Shown one piece after another: positions 1 through 10,382 of a stretch of DNA of 64,000 bases; position 1 is the stretch's first letter, and each line of letters starts with the position of its first letter. The stretch comes from Euryodendron excelsum (Eukaryota; Streptophyta; Magnoliopsida; Ericales; Pentaphylacaceae), in NCBI GenBank assembly GCA_033060915.1, contig CM065390.1, positions 20,596,501-20,660,500 on the forward strand. The letters run 5' to 3'. Under the pieces are notes generated by a model, which was given only the letters and a program-made list of their open reading frames with translations, was not told the origin of the DNA and did no database searches. A program made the translations under genes and the position numbers.

Positions 1-2353
1 GCCTTGGAGGGCACTGTAGCCTTGGGCTAGCCCTCACCCTTCTCTGGGGCCTTGGAGGGAGCTGCAACTTTGGGCTGGGCGTCACCCTTCTCTGGAACGT
101 TCGACTGAACGACAGTCGTGGACTGGGAATCAGCCTTCTCTGCCCCCTCCTTGTCTTACACCCTGGTCTTCGACGTTACCTGAGAGGTGGCATCATCTTC
201 AACCTCAGGCTCAATCTTGGATAGGTCCAGATTAGGATAAGCTCGAGCAACTAGAGATTTGGCTTCTTCGAAGTCATCCATGTAAATTTTGGCAAAAGCC
301 GTTTGGCACTCTGCCCCCTGCATGTACTCCTGCTCAGCCTTCTTCTTGGCTTCCTCCAGCCGAGCAGAAAATACTGCAATTTAGTCCTGCGCAACCTTCA
401 AGGCAGCCTTCTCTGCTACCAGTTTTTCCCAACAGGCCTCCTTCTGACCCTTCTCATTTTCAAGGTCCGCCCTCAGTTTCGCCTGCTCGCTCTCAAAGGC
501 CTACGCTCTGCCCTCAGCCTCCTTCACCTTTCTCAGGGTCGTGTTCAGCTTAGCCCGAAGTTGGTCAGAGACTCTCCTTTCCTCCGTGAAGGCCTTCTCG
601 AAGTTCATCGATTGGCCTCTGAGGGTTATTACTCTGGCAGCAGCCTGAACAAGAAATAGCGCAACCAAAAAAACATTTTAACAGTCTAAAACTGCAACAA
701 AGGGATAACCAAAATCAAAGTGCCAAGCACAAGTCAATCCTTCCTTACCTTCAGCAGGTCCTGACAGGCCTCCTTAGCCAACATCTGTGATGCCAGAGCG
801 GCCATCTTGCTAGTATCCGAGGTGGGGATGACGCTCGTGAGTTTCCTCATCACCTCGCTAGCATTTTAAAAAATCGAGGTCGAAGAGGCCGACACATCCC
901 CCGAAGGAAAAACAGTTGCTGGGGGCACCTCACCAGAGATAGTAGCAGGCGTTGGGGGAGGTGGAGGTAATGCCTTCTCAACAGGAGGGGTATCGCCCAA
1001 CTGAGGAATGTCATCCTCAAGGACTATTGTTTTCCCCCTGCCCCTTCCGCAATGGCTGGGGCTGGAGCCTTTTGGCCAGATGCTAATTTGAATTGCTTGG
1101 CTAGAGTAGGAAGGTCGGCCCCTATGGTCAGTTTGGCCTTCTTTAGGAAACTTCTGTTCAGTGCCATCTCTTCCTTCTCATCCTCAGCAAGTTTGACCCC
1201 TTGATCTGCAATGAGCACACGGCATGAACGTCAGAACATGACAGACCATAGTTAAACACAAAACACAAAGTACTCACTCCTTGCTCGTTCTGCCCTTAGA
1301 GCGTAATCTGTGGGTTCAGGACCCAACAGGAACATACCCAAAATTTTGACATTCACCAAGGCATAGGCATCAGTAACGCCATGCTCGACAGCTCAATCCA
1401 CCCTCTCCTTTAACTCCTCGCTCAGAGTGGGGGCAACATGGGCTAAAAGCAAGAAAATTAAGTCAGTGCTTTACAGGCCTAAAAATCTAACGACAAAAGT
1501 GAAAAATATCAGGGTTGGAGAGCGTACCAGTCCTAGAAGGCCTCCCCTACTTGCGAGAAACTAGAACGAACTTCTCGTCCACTGGATCCCAGGGTTGGCT
1601 CTCCCAACCTTCACCATAGATAAAGAAAAACTTATCTTTCCATCCTTTGTGGGATAAGAGCAAGTCTTTTACCAATACCATGCCCTTGTTCCTAGCTGAG
1701 AAGTACCACCACCCCTTCTCAGGCTCTGACATCTTGGTGCAGTGTAGGAATTCACTCAATGTGAGGTTGTCCTTACGACCACTACTCGTTTGCTACAACA
1801 CGGTGCATGCCACCAGAATTCTCCATGCGTTCGACATAAGTTGACCAAGAGCCAACCCCAAAGTACCCATAATCTCCCTGATAGGAGCAAGGACGGGGAA
1901 TCTAAGGCCGTTAACAAATGCGGCCTTATACACACAAATCTCCCTTGGTCGAGCAGAGTAAGCCCACTCCCCCTTCTTCGGAATCCTATAATGCAGCGAC
2001 GGAGGCATTTGATACTCCTTCCAAATTCTTTTCATCCTCTTCTCCGTCATCATAGAAGACACCCCGCTCGCTGTAAAATTGAATTCTCTCACTCCCAGCA
2101 CCACCATCGTCCCAGCACTAGGATCCGTTCTCCCTTCAAAGGCCCCAGAAGGACCCACTGATGCACTATCAGGTGCCCCAGGCCTAACCCTAACCAGATC
2201 TTGAGAAAGAGTATTCTCAGAATTCGATAATTGCACCTCTTTCTCATCCATGGTTCCTATCAGGTACCCCATTCTCCTAGACTTGGACTCTAGCCTAGCT
2301 AGTTCTTTAACCCACCCTAGTGACTCGGAGATTGCTCTCACACCTTTCAACAA
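1..2353 (-). pseudogene. Antisense extra ORF of Tat element (putative gypsy-type transposase domain), decayed
   Basis: On the minus strand this reads as four exons with GT/AG-like borders. Exon 1 (2353 to ~1530) starts MLKGVRAISESLG and contains ICVYKAAFVNGLRFPVL...LGQLMSNAWRILVA, then KGWWYFSARNK and HKGWKDKFFF. These match the conserved core of the plant 'putative transposase, gypsy type' family. Exon 2 (~1441-1278) has HVAPTLSEELKERV. Exon 3 (~1210-750) is low complexity, rich in Ala and Pro. Exon 4 (~645-1) is a Glu/Lys/Ala coiled coil followed by AFAKIYMDDFEEAKSLVARA and a Pro/Lys/Ala repeat tail that continues past position 1. Breaks seen: an in-frame TAG at 1793-1795, stops near 1550, in exon 2 and in exon 4, and a frameshift near 1030. 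Its cellular role is unknown. Family membership is fairly sure; exact exon borders are not. Confidence 0.7.
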
Positions 2354-2770
2354 TTGCTCAAAACAACCGACCCAAGAAGAATTGCATAAACTCTTACAGC
2401 TACAGTGAAAAGACTAACCAAGTCACGCAACGAATCCTTCGGAGCAGTCACGAATCAACACGGTGAGCAATAACACAGCAACAAATCCGGTGAATAGTTT
2501 GAAAATCTTCGAGTATGGCACATGCACAGTGGGAGCCAAAGGGTGTAACCACCTAGGCTAAAAGCCTCTTTTCAAAATCAACGATCCACTCACCCACCCA
2601 CAAATCCAACGGCTGGTAGTCCATGAGTCATGTCACGTTTTGAGAACCAATGGGCACGCACTGTGTGGCGGAATGTCAATTGACGCATTTATTCCTAGCC
2701 AGCCTTATCAAAAATGCGCCTACGGCACCATAATACATCCCGCCTCTACAAAGCGACACCTGTCGTCCCA
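2354..2770. other. Non-coding stretch between antisense ORF and polypurine tract
   Basis: There is no ORF of substance. By position it would hold the promoter of the antisense ORF (reading left) and the untranslated 3' region of the sense element. A short open frame at 2640-2822 has no recognisable content. I see no clear TATA box for the antisense gene. Confidence 0.4.
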
Positions 2771-2785
2771 GGAATTGGGGGCTAC
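2771..2785 (+). promoter_or_regulatory. Polypurine tract of Tat element
   Basis: GGAATTGGGGGCTAC directly precedes the TGATGGGG start of the LTR. This is the expected place for the primer of plus-strand DNA synthesis. Degenerate copies of the same tract precede the second (2859-2873) and third (2947-2961) repeats of the LTR start. Confidence 0.6.
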
Positions 2786-3010
2786 TGATGGGGACCGATC
2801 AGGAATACTCTTGACGAGCTGACCAGGAATTCCCCTGACCACGCTAGGGGTACTCAGAAGAATAGGGGGCTACTGATGGGGACCGATCAGGAATACCCTT
2901 GACGGGCCGACCGAAAATTCCCCTAACCATGCTCGGGATACTCAGAGGAATGGGGAGCTACTGATGGGGACCAATCAGGAATAACCTTGGCGGGCTGACC
3001 AGGAGTAAGT
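2781..3010 (+). repeat. 88-bp tandem repeat spanning the PPT/LTR junction (~2.6 copies)
   Basis: GCTACTGATGGGGACC occurs at 2781, 2869 and 2957, an exact period of 88 bp, with GATCAGGAATA and GACCAGGA motifs conserved in each unit. Each unit carries both the purine tract and the first ~75 bp of the LTR, so the element has three potential LTR 5' ends. Confidence 0.85.
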
Positions 3011-3755
3011 ACATATGGGCTGTTAGATTCAGCTGAGAACGTACTGTGCATTACAATGGTTGAGACTTCAGCACCAAACATGTTAATATCTCGAGGGACA
3101 CAGATGGGATCAAAAGAAAGAAAAACACCACAAAAGAAAGAGCAACCCTGAGAGCTCTAGCTGATTAGAGCATGACCGAGAAAGCCATGACTGAACAGAC
3201 CAAGGCCTAGCAGACCATGACCGCGCACGACCTAGTGGTCCATGCCCGAGCAAACCTTGTAGGATAGTGCTGATCATTCCCCCCACCTGCCACGCCAGTA
3301 GGGGCTATCACTGACGACCCAATCATGATAACGTGCTCCCAACTCCAGGACTTCGCGTGTAGCAGGAGATAGTCACCTTACTCACTTTGACACACGCCTA
3401 AGGGAGCGCCACACGTGGGGTTGGACAACTATTCCCTCCACTATCCTACCACTAGTCAGGATCTCCAATGCCACATTGCCACATGGAAAGATAGCCGTCT
3501 CCCACTCTCTCTATGCATGCAACGCCCTCCTAGGGCTACCAGAATGTCTACCCATATATAAGGAAAAGCCATCTTCTCCAAAGAAGTACGCAAACACAAA
3601 CCCTAGCCAAAACTCTGTTGAAATATATCCAGAAATCTAACTTTGGCATCGGAATGCCATTGACAAGCATTACACTGGTGTTCCCGATTCCTTTTCCCTC
3701 TCAGATTACCGGAGCTAATCGTTACCGGTCTGGAGATCGATTCACTGCTTTATCA
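2786..3755 (+). repeat. 3' LTR of Tat element (~970 bp)
   Basis: It starts TGATGGGGACC after the purine tract, has a TATA box at 3555, and ends TATCA at 3755. Near the 3' end, CTTTGGCATCGGAATGCC followed by a pyrimidine-rich stretch ending in CAG resembles the R/U5 of Tat elements. Between 3160 and 3260 there are imperfect short repeats of the type CATGACCGAG. The start could equally be the second (2874) or third (2962) repeat copy. Confidence 0.6.
3555..3561 (+). promoter_or_regulatory. TATA box of Tat LTR
   Basis: TATATAA lies ~195 bp before the LTR end and is followed by AAGGAAAAGCC and an A/C-rich leader. This is the usual U3/R arrangement. Confidence 0.55.
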
Positions 3756-4759
3756 ATATGCATGTACAAGTGGACATATAACTAATAATTAAGGTACATA
3801 GAAGCAATTATTGTTTGAATAGCATGTCTCTCAAGACAATTCGATTATCATAAATTTTGTGCAATCGATTTTAAGGCTTCCTGCTGGTCTTAGGATTTAG
3901 GCCGACCAACCCAACTTTTGATCAGTTAAACTGGGTTTCTTTAAGCTTCCAAGGTCCAAGCTCACTTTAAAATGTGGAGTAATTGCATTTTACCCCTTTG
4001 ATTTGTCCTAAACTCACATGACCCAATTGTGTACGCATCACGCACCTCTGGTGCGAGTGCTTGGTCTGCCCCGATAATCAAGGTATTACGGACTCACTCA
4101 TTTAGCAAGAGTTTAAATCCCACAAGCCCTTTTCCTTCTCCCAATTGCCTTGCATGAAAAAAAAAAAAAAAAAAAAGAAAAAGCGCACCCCTAGTGCACT
4201 AGTTATCGTGCCTACGATAAACACATACTGCTTCAAGCATCTAGTAGTAACGCCAACCCCGATATGATTATTATAGTATTTTGCCTTCTCCAAAATCTCG
4301 GTAGCACAGTCGGGACAAAGACGTGTTACTCTGGTCAGATTTAACAAGTCATTTGTTAAAACATAGGTAGCAGTTGAATGTTAATTTACTGTATTCGCGT
4401 GGAATGAGTGCTTATTACATCGAGTTAGGGGGAACCGAAAAAGTTTTAAAATTTACTAGAACTCCTATAAATTGTATTTTCAAAAAAAAAATATAAGTAT
4501 TAACCCCTTCCAAAATTTTAAAAGTTTTACCTTGATTCTTATGAAATTTACAATTTTTACCTTCACCCATCGCAAATACTGGGCTAGCAGTTATTATGAA
4601 AAGACACTTAACACCTCAACCAAGGTCATAGGTTGTTTGTTTAGCTTTTGGTATTAACTGATCTTTACCAGTTTTGGACCCATATGGACGATAATACTCA
4701 CACTAGTACCAAATCCAGTACTACCAACCTCCTCCTCGCTCTCTTTTTTTGCCACTCGA
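3756..4759. other. Unassigned AT-rich DNA with poly-A tract
   Basis: No gene is recognised. The stretch holds an 18-A run (~4156-4175), a perfect hairpin CGCACC-TCT-GGTGCG at 4041-4055 and the palindrome CTAGTGCACTAG at 4191-4202. A tRNA-like B-box (AGTTTAAATCCC, ~4110) upstream of the A-run hints at a decayed SINE, but I cannot show an A-box or target duplication. The short minus-strand frame here is an artefact of the poly-A. Confidence 0.3.
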
Positions 4760-5015
4760 CTCTTCTTCTTCTTCTTCTTTTCTCTCTCTCTCTCCAAATT
4801 GCCAACATTTGACTGGTGGTTGAGCCAATTCAGCCAATGTTGAAGGGCCCTTTCAGAGAATATTTCTCGATTCATTGTACATGTGAACTACTGACGACAA
4901 AATCAGTGCATTTCTCGTGCTGGTACCTTGAGCAACTTTGTCACCATTTCAGAGCAGTTTCATATTCATATGATTTCTGTCTTGCCACTCACACACTCAC
5001 ATGCTAATACCAACT
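4760..5015 (+). repeat. Dispersed duplicated segment, copy 1
   Basis: A pyrimidine tract is followed by CCAAATTGCCAACATT, GGTTGAGCCAATTCAGCC, CATTTCAGAGCAG and CACTCACA in the same order as at 7786-8100. The two copies lie ~3 kb apart in the same orientation. The nature of the unit is unknown; it could be a promoter or 5' UTR remnant or an unrecognised transposon. Confidence 0.65.
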
Positions 5016-6506
5016 TTTATATATGTGTGTTTTTGTAGATATTTTAACTATAATAATTTCAATAACTTCACCAATTGAATTATGTTGTTATATGCTATAA
5101 CATACTAAAAAAACAGGTCGATCGGAGATTGTTCAGCCAAACCTCCATTAAAACTCAACCAAATTTTTTGAAGAAAATAGTATACACTAGCCAGAAAGCA
5201 TTATTTGTGACTTTGATACTAAGGTTAAAAATATAATATGCAACGGAATTAAACTGGCAATGAACATACCTTAGATTTAGTGTAAACCCAAATAAAATTT
5301 TAAATGTATCTCCACAAATCATTTGATGAGGGAAGAATACAAAAAAAACAAATTTTGCAAGCACTTAGAGTCTCGTGCTGATAACGTATTATAAAATTAG
5401 AGAAAATATAAAGCAGTTAAATATAACTCAACACAAGATATAATAAAATTAGTTATTCGATAACTTCAAATATTTCTTAGATTAGTTCTTCTGAAACTAT
5501 TAAAAGTTGATCTTTTTGATCACCTAAGACTTCGTTATATTAAAAGAAAAAATATAAATACAACTGTCTCGTAATATTTGTCTAGAGTCTCTACTCTGTC
5601 TTTTATTTTTTTCTTCTCTCCTCCTCTTTCTCTTCTTCTTCTTGTACGCTTTCTTCAGCTATATATATAGACGAAGAAAATGCATAGTAATAAGAAAAAA
5701 ACGTTAGTACGTACATTATTGCTGCAAAAATCATTCATGTTCAGTGATTTCATTATTTTCATAACACAATCTCAATCATACATTCTTTATTTTTGTTCTA
5801 TTGTTTTCACTATTTTGTGGTGTGGGTTTATTCTCTTTGTTATATATCCTCTCTTTTTTTTATTTTTTTTAGAAGTAGTTAGAGGTGTTCAGACCAACTT
5901 AAATACACCTTTATTAATCCCTTCCGCGGCCGGTTTAGTTAAAGGGTCCAAGAGTGTTGCTCCCTCACAGCCCCTTGTTCGACTTCAAGCCCAGTGACTG
6001 TTTATTCTCATGTCCAAAAATACCCTTGTTTGCGGGAGTTAACCCATCCTCGTTTTTGTGGTGTAAAGACTTGGATGCTTTAGACTGGAAAAAAAAAAAA
6101 ATGGGCCTAAAAATTAAGGTGTTTAATGGTGAAAAAATGTTCGAACTAACACATCCTCACAGTCCCTTTGGTCTACTTGATGCGCCAGTTACTAGTACCA
6201 ATAGAGAATCTCAACCAGTGGTGGACTTAGAAATGTTTTTCAATGGAGACGAAAAAGAATCTTGAACAATTATTTATAAGTAAGATGATAAATTTCAAAA
6301 AATATAATAATATTTAAAATTTTATATATCAATAACAAATATTTCTTACACAAAACAATGTTCAAATTAATGGGACAAATTACAATAATCTCCTTTTTGT
6401 TTTATATTCTAAAACATTTGCAAAATAACTTTATTGTTTATAGTGTTAAATATGTCTCTTTCAATGTATGTCACTAAGCGATCATTCATCCATTCAAATT
6501 TATAAA

Positions 6507-6510
<4 letters not shown>
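5016..6510. other. Unassigned AT-rich DNA
   Basis: No supported gene. The open frames near 5155-5364 and 5680-6265 are T/A-rich with no recognisable domain. CAGTGGTGGACTTAG at 6216-6230 resembles a terminal motif often seen at ends of plant repeat elements, but I cannot identify a partner. Confidence 0.3.

Positions 6511-6547
<37 letters not shown>
6511..6547. repeat. (TC)n microsatellite
   Basis: An uninterrupted run of about 18 TC dinucleotides. Confidence 0.95.
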
Positions 6548-6550
<3 letters not shown>

Positions 6551-7493
6551 GTGAAATTGAGCTATTCATATATACACAATCCATTTCTAATAGTTTTCTT
6601 TGCTCAAAAAACTATCGGGATTCGAAAAACCACTCAATTTAAACAAAATAAAATCATTTATATATAAATTAATAAATGGGAGAAAGTGAGAAACAAACCA
6701 CTCAATCAAAACAATACAAAACATATATATAAATGGGAGAAAGTGAGAAATGCAGAAGAAGAGGGAAAAAAAATCTGGTTGAACGATGGAGGTCTCAAAT
6801 ATGCCCTTTTTGTCTCTTGCATAATCGTCGCATGAGGGTTTTCATCGTAGCTGAGGAGGAAAAAGATGCGGATTAATCCCTAATTTAATGGGTAAATGGG
6901 TTTAGATTGGATAAAAAAAATTTAAAATGGGTATTGGGTATAAGGTTTGATCGGGCAAAGTCTATTTTTAATTAGGTCGGGTTATATTTTTTTTATTTTT
7001 TTTTTCAAAATTCAGTGGAGGTGGTCGACGCTGCTTGGCCTTGCATCGATTCGCTCCTGATCTCAACTTTTAGATTATAAAAATAAAATAATTAATTGGA
7101 GGAAATCTTTGAAAATAATCAAAGTGGTTTTGATAATAGTAATTACTACAAATATGATTTGTAATTAGTACAAATATGACTCACAGTTACTACAATGTGA
7201 TCACAGTTTGTAATAATTTCTACTACATTGCGCAGTGAATATTATTAACACTGCAATCCGTCCGAATGGTTAGTGCCTTCTATTACAGTGACCAGTGAAT
7301 ATAAAAGTGAAGTTTGGGTAAGGCCTTGCTTCATATAAAATTTAGTCGGGTCTAAAATTTTAATTAGTCCAATAATTAATGGCAAGTTTGGATGACCCTA
7401 ACGGACAGTCGATTCATAACTACTCATAGTCAAAGTTAACGTAAACTGGTCGAGCACGCCAATGCTGATATATATAAATACATATACATACAC
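6548..7493. other. Unassigned AT-rich DNA with short local repeats
   Basis: AAATGGGAGAAAGTGAGAAA occurs twice (~6674 and ~6732). At 7135-7310 there are recurring TACTACAAATATGA-type and ACAGTGACCAGTGAATAT-type motifs. I see no coding potential. Confidence 0.3.
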
Positions 7494-7771
7494 GAATTGA
7501 TCTGACTAGCTTTGTACCCCATATCAACTACAATCCTGACAGCTCAACTAACAAAGCCAGCACAAGCACTTTCTTCCGCCTCTCTTTTGTTCCCACTCAT
7601 TTCTAATTCTTTATCTTTATATATATATACAAGAATTGATCTGACCAGCTTTGTACCCCATATCAACTACAATCCTGACTGCACAACTAACAAAGCCAAC
7701 ACAGCCACTTTCTTCTGCCTCTCTTTTGTTCCCACTCATTTCTAGTTGTTTATCTTTCTGTTTTCTCTTTC
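7494..7771 (+). repeat. 139-bp tandem duplication (2 copies)
   Basis: GAATTGATCTGAC...TTTGTACCCCATATCAAC begins at 7494 and again at 7633, giving a period of 139 bp. Both copies end in CACTCATTTCTA followed by TTTATCTTT. The two copies differ at only a few positions, so the duplication is fairly recent. Confidence 0.85.
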
Positions 7772-7785
7772 TTGTTCTCTCTCCC

Positions 7786-8100
7786 TCTCTCTAAAACCAA
7801 ATTGCCAACATTCGGGGGCCGCTTGTTGACCGATGGTTGAGCCAATTCAGCCAATGTGCGTGGTGGCATTTTCAGAGCATTTTTGTTGATTCAAATGTGT
7901 ATATATATATCTACTAGTGAATACCAAATAAGATCGTATCTGGTACGTACTCTCGATCTGATACGATGAGCGAGCATCTTTATCAATCCAGACTCTGTAC
8001 TGTACCATTTCAGAGCAGATTTTGATGATGATGGGTGGTCCCATTCATATTCTTTATGATTTTTCTTGGCACTCACATACTAATATGATTTTTCTCCCTG
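7786..8100 (+). repeat. Dispersed duplicated segment, copy 2
   Basis: Counterpart of 4760-5015, with the same ordered blocks (ACCAAATTGCCAACATT, GGTTGAGCCAATTCAGCC, CATTTCAGAGCAG, GGCACTCACATACTAAT). It carries extra sequence in the middle (about 7900-8010). Confidence 0.65.
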
Positions 8101-8222
8101 TTTGATGTGTTCAATGAGAACCGTCCAATATACTGCTTCCGTTTCTTACACTACATTTGGATTATGAATTTATTAAGAATAAATTAATAAAAAAAAAACA
8201 AAATTACTTAAACATATATATA

Positions 8223-8430
8223 TCTATTCTAATATATAAAGACAACACTCTGGATGCTGCGTATATTTTATACTTTTCAAAAAAACCAACCAAAATAAAA
8301 AAAAAAAAGACATAGCAAACCAGTTAGGTCATCCAGTAATTGTAAGGTTAAAGTTGGAATACCAAGCCTCACAAATATCCCACTACTTTTGTAACTGCTG
8401 CGTTTTTCATGCTTTTCAAGTTTTCTGAGC
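8223..8430 (+). mobile_element. Helitron 5' end (second copy, same family as the large Helitron)
   Basis: A|TCTATTCTAATATATAAAG is followed by ACAACAC(T)CTGGATGCTGCG and AAGGTTAAAGTTGGAATACC...GTTTTTCATGCTTTTCAA. The same blocks occur in order at 10997-11215. The base before TC is A, as expected for Helitron insertion into AT. No matching hairpin plus CTRR end is visible before 10996, so this copy is either 3'-truncated or shares the 3' end at 24840. Confidence 0.65.
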
Positions 8431-9299
8431 TCTCAGCACCGAACTCTGCAACTTCTTTTGTAACTATTCTCCACAGATTATATGCAACATTGTAGAGATT
8501 TTTGAACTTGGACTCTCAGTCCTGATCTCTGCAACATCTCTAGTGATTATTCTCTACACATTGTCTACAACAGTGTAGAGATTTCTAGACTATTAGTTAT
8601 CCGATCTTATCTGACGAGTGAGACTCTCATCTCCAGCCAGTGTGATGCAGCGACTATTAAAGATCAAGATAATACACTCGAATCCGTTGATTCACCACAA
8701 ATACCGGATTCAGAGTCGTCCTACAACCTATCGATTCACCACGAATGCTAGGTTCTAGGGCATCAAACACTCGTTGATTTTCGTAGAAAATACCGAATGA
8801 TTGGAAAGTGCAAAACGCACACAAACTTTATTAAATATCCAAAACTGCTGAAAAAGAGTCTTAACGCGACTATAAATATGCAACACGAAACCCTAGGCCC
8901 GGGACAAACCGGATTAATTAAAAAAAAACAAAGGCCCAAAGCAAAAAAAGGCTAAAAAAAAAAAACAAAAAACAAAACAGGCCAAAACAACACTTAGAAG
9001 CATTTTTCACGATTTCTTAGGCCGAAAAATCATTACATATTTTCTCCTTTCTCCGGCTCGTCGATACCTTTTCAACGACATATTATAATGGCGAAACGGA
9101 GTTACGAGTCAAAAGTTACGGTCGATTGAAGTTTGCCGACCCCCGGCCCGGGTATATCGCCGCCTCCGCGTCTCCAAGTACTCGTCAGCCATACGATCCG
9201 CATCACAGTACTGGATAGATGCAGTGCATATAATCACAGGTATGGACTGATATTCCCTTATCTTCTTCGATCTCATACCTTATCTTCTTCTATCAACCT
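8431..9299. other. Filler DNA inside the putative small Helitron; LTR-like remnant
   Basis: An imperfect tandem pair (~8440 and ~8525) repeats TGCAAC...TTCTC(T/C)ACA...GTGTAGAGATTT. TTGATTCACCAC(A/G)AAT occurs twice near 8690-8740. The more GC-rich block 9040-9220 read on the minus strand (GACTCGTAACTCCGTTTCGC) looks like a piece of plant LTR sequence, but I cannot name the family. No gene is seen. Confidence 0.3.
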
Positions 9300-10382
9300 T
9301 ATCATGCGAATCATATTTTACATGACTCACAGTAAAAAACCTAAAGAGCCACATGCAAGAACCAATATGTTCAATTGTAATTCAAGGTTTTCATATTTTA
9401 CATGAACCCACTACTATAAAATATCAAGAATACAAAGAAAGAAAAAAAACCCCCCGGCTGATATGAAGACGAAGGAGACCCAAATATGAAGAGTGAGAGG
9501 CTCGGAAAGGTTCCGAAGAAGAGAGAGAGTAAAGCAAAGAGAGAGAAACGGCAAATAATCTCTTCGTCTTTGTTGATGAATGCACAGCAAAGCGACACAA
9601 AATCGGTTCTGAGAAAGCCGATGTTCATTAAGGTCAATAATCTCAAGCTAGGGATGAACGGTCACATCCTCACTGTGAAGGTTGTGAATTCCAACAGTAT
9701 GTTCAATCATAATTCAAGATTTTCATAATTTTACATGAACCCACTACCATAAAATATCAAAAATAATAAAAAAAAATTAGCAACACTGTGCTGCAGAAGG
9801 GCTGATCGGTGTCTTAGCGCCTCCATTCATTGCCTTTTTTACTTTTTGTTTTTACAGTACAAAAACTAAAAAACCACATACAAGAACCAGTATGTTCAAT
9901 TATAATTCAAAATTTTCATAATTTCACATGAACCCACTACCATAGAATATCAAAAACTATAAAAACAATTAATAATACGGCTCTCTGGTGATTAATCCAT
10001 TGATTATCTTTTTTACTTTTTGTTCTTAGAGTGGAAAACTCATCCATGGCTTTGTTTTGCTCAGTTAGACGATGCTTTTGTAATTGGTCTCTGTATTTTG
10101 TGTTCTTTCTAATAAATGCAATATCTGTTTTGTCTTTTCTCATTGTAAATGGTATTATTTCTTATAGATGTAATATGCTAGAGTCTGATAATGTTTTGGC
10201 ATAAGATGTAATATGCTACAGTGTGATGATCTGGAGTGCTCCTTCTTTCATGAACCCACTACTGTAAAATATCATTACATGACTTACAGTACAAAGCATA
10301 AAAACCCACATGCAACAACCAGTATGTTCAATTGTAATTCTAGGTTCTCATGAATTTACATGAACCCACTACTAAAAAAGGG
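9300..10382 (+). repeat. Four-copy ~110-bp dispersed repeat
   Basis: The block CCACATGCAAGAACCAGTATG followed by TTCAATTGTAATTCAAG, TTTTCATAATTTTACATGAA and CCCACTACTATAAAATATCA recurs at ~9348-9425, ~9694-9765, ~9875-9955 and ~10305-10375, each with small differences. One copy abuts exon 1 of the OB-fold gene fragment and forms its intron start. Confidence 0.75.
9486..9810 (+). pseudogene. OB-fold (SOSS-B / At4g28440-like) gene fragment
   Basis: Exon 1 (9486-9696) encodes a basic leader and then KPMFIKVNNLKLGMNGHIL and TVKVV. This matches the start of the single OB-fold nucleic-acid-binding protein related to SOSS complex subunit B (the plant At4g28440-like family; recognised from family knowledge). 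It ends at a GTATGT donor inside the four-copy repeat. After an AG at 9779-9780 a short stretch at 9784-9801 reads TVLQKG, the next residues expected in the family, then a stop. The phase of the two pieces does not join cleanly, and the remaining ~90 residues (the rest of the OB fold) are absent. It therefore looks like a captured or duplicated 5' gene piece, not a working gene. The Lys/Arg-rich N-terminal leader is unusual. Confidence 0.6.

Larger units (their letters stand above)
1..3755 (+). mobile_element. Tat-lineage Ty3/gypsy retrotransposon, 3' portion
   Basis: Three features in order fit the 3' end of a Tat-type element read on the + strand: a decayed antisense extra ORF (1-2353), a purine tract ending in GGGGGCTAC at 2776-2785, and an LTR that begins TGATGGGGACC and carries a TATA box. 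Antisense extra ORFs downstream of pol are known from Tat-lineage elements (established knowledge), and part of them contain a 'putative gypsy-type transposase' domain, as here. Gag-pol lies to the left of the window. The right end at TATCA (3755) is chosen because it mirrors the TGAT start; no TSD can be tested because the other end is outside. The element is inactive, since the extra ORF has several stops and a frameshift. Confidence 0.7.

Noticed and set aside
303..659. 118-residue open frame on the + strand
   Set aside because: It is the shadow of the coiled-coil exon of the antisense ORF; leucine-rich text on this strand mirrors Glu/Lys/Ala codons on the other.
4102..4347. 81-residue minus-strand frame
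   Set aside because: It is interrupted by a poly-Phe run encoded by a poly-A tract; no domain and no conservation to support it.
5680..6265. Two overlapping + strand frames (105 and 103 residues)
   Set aside because: T/A-rich, no recognisable motif, no splice or promoter context; judged chance.
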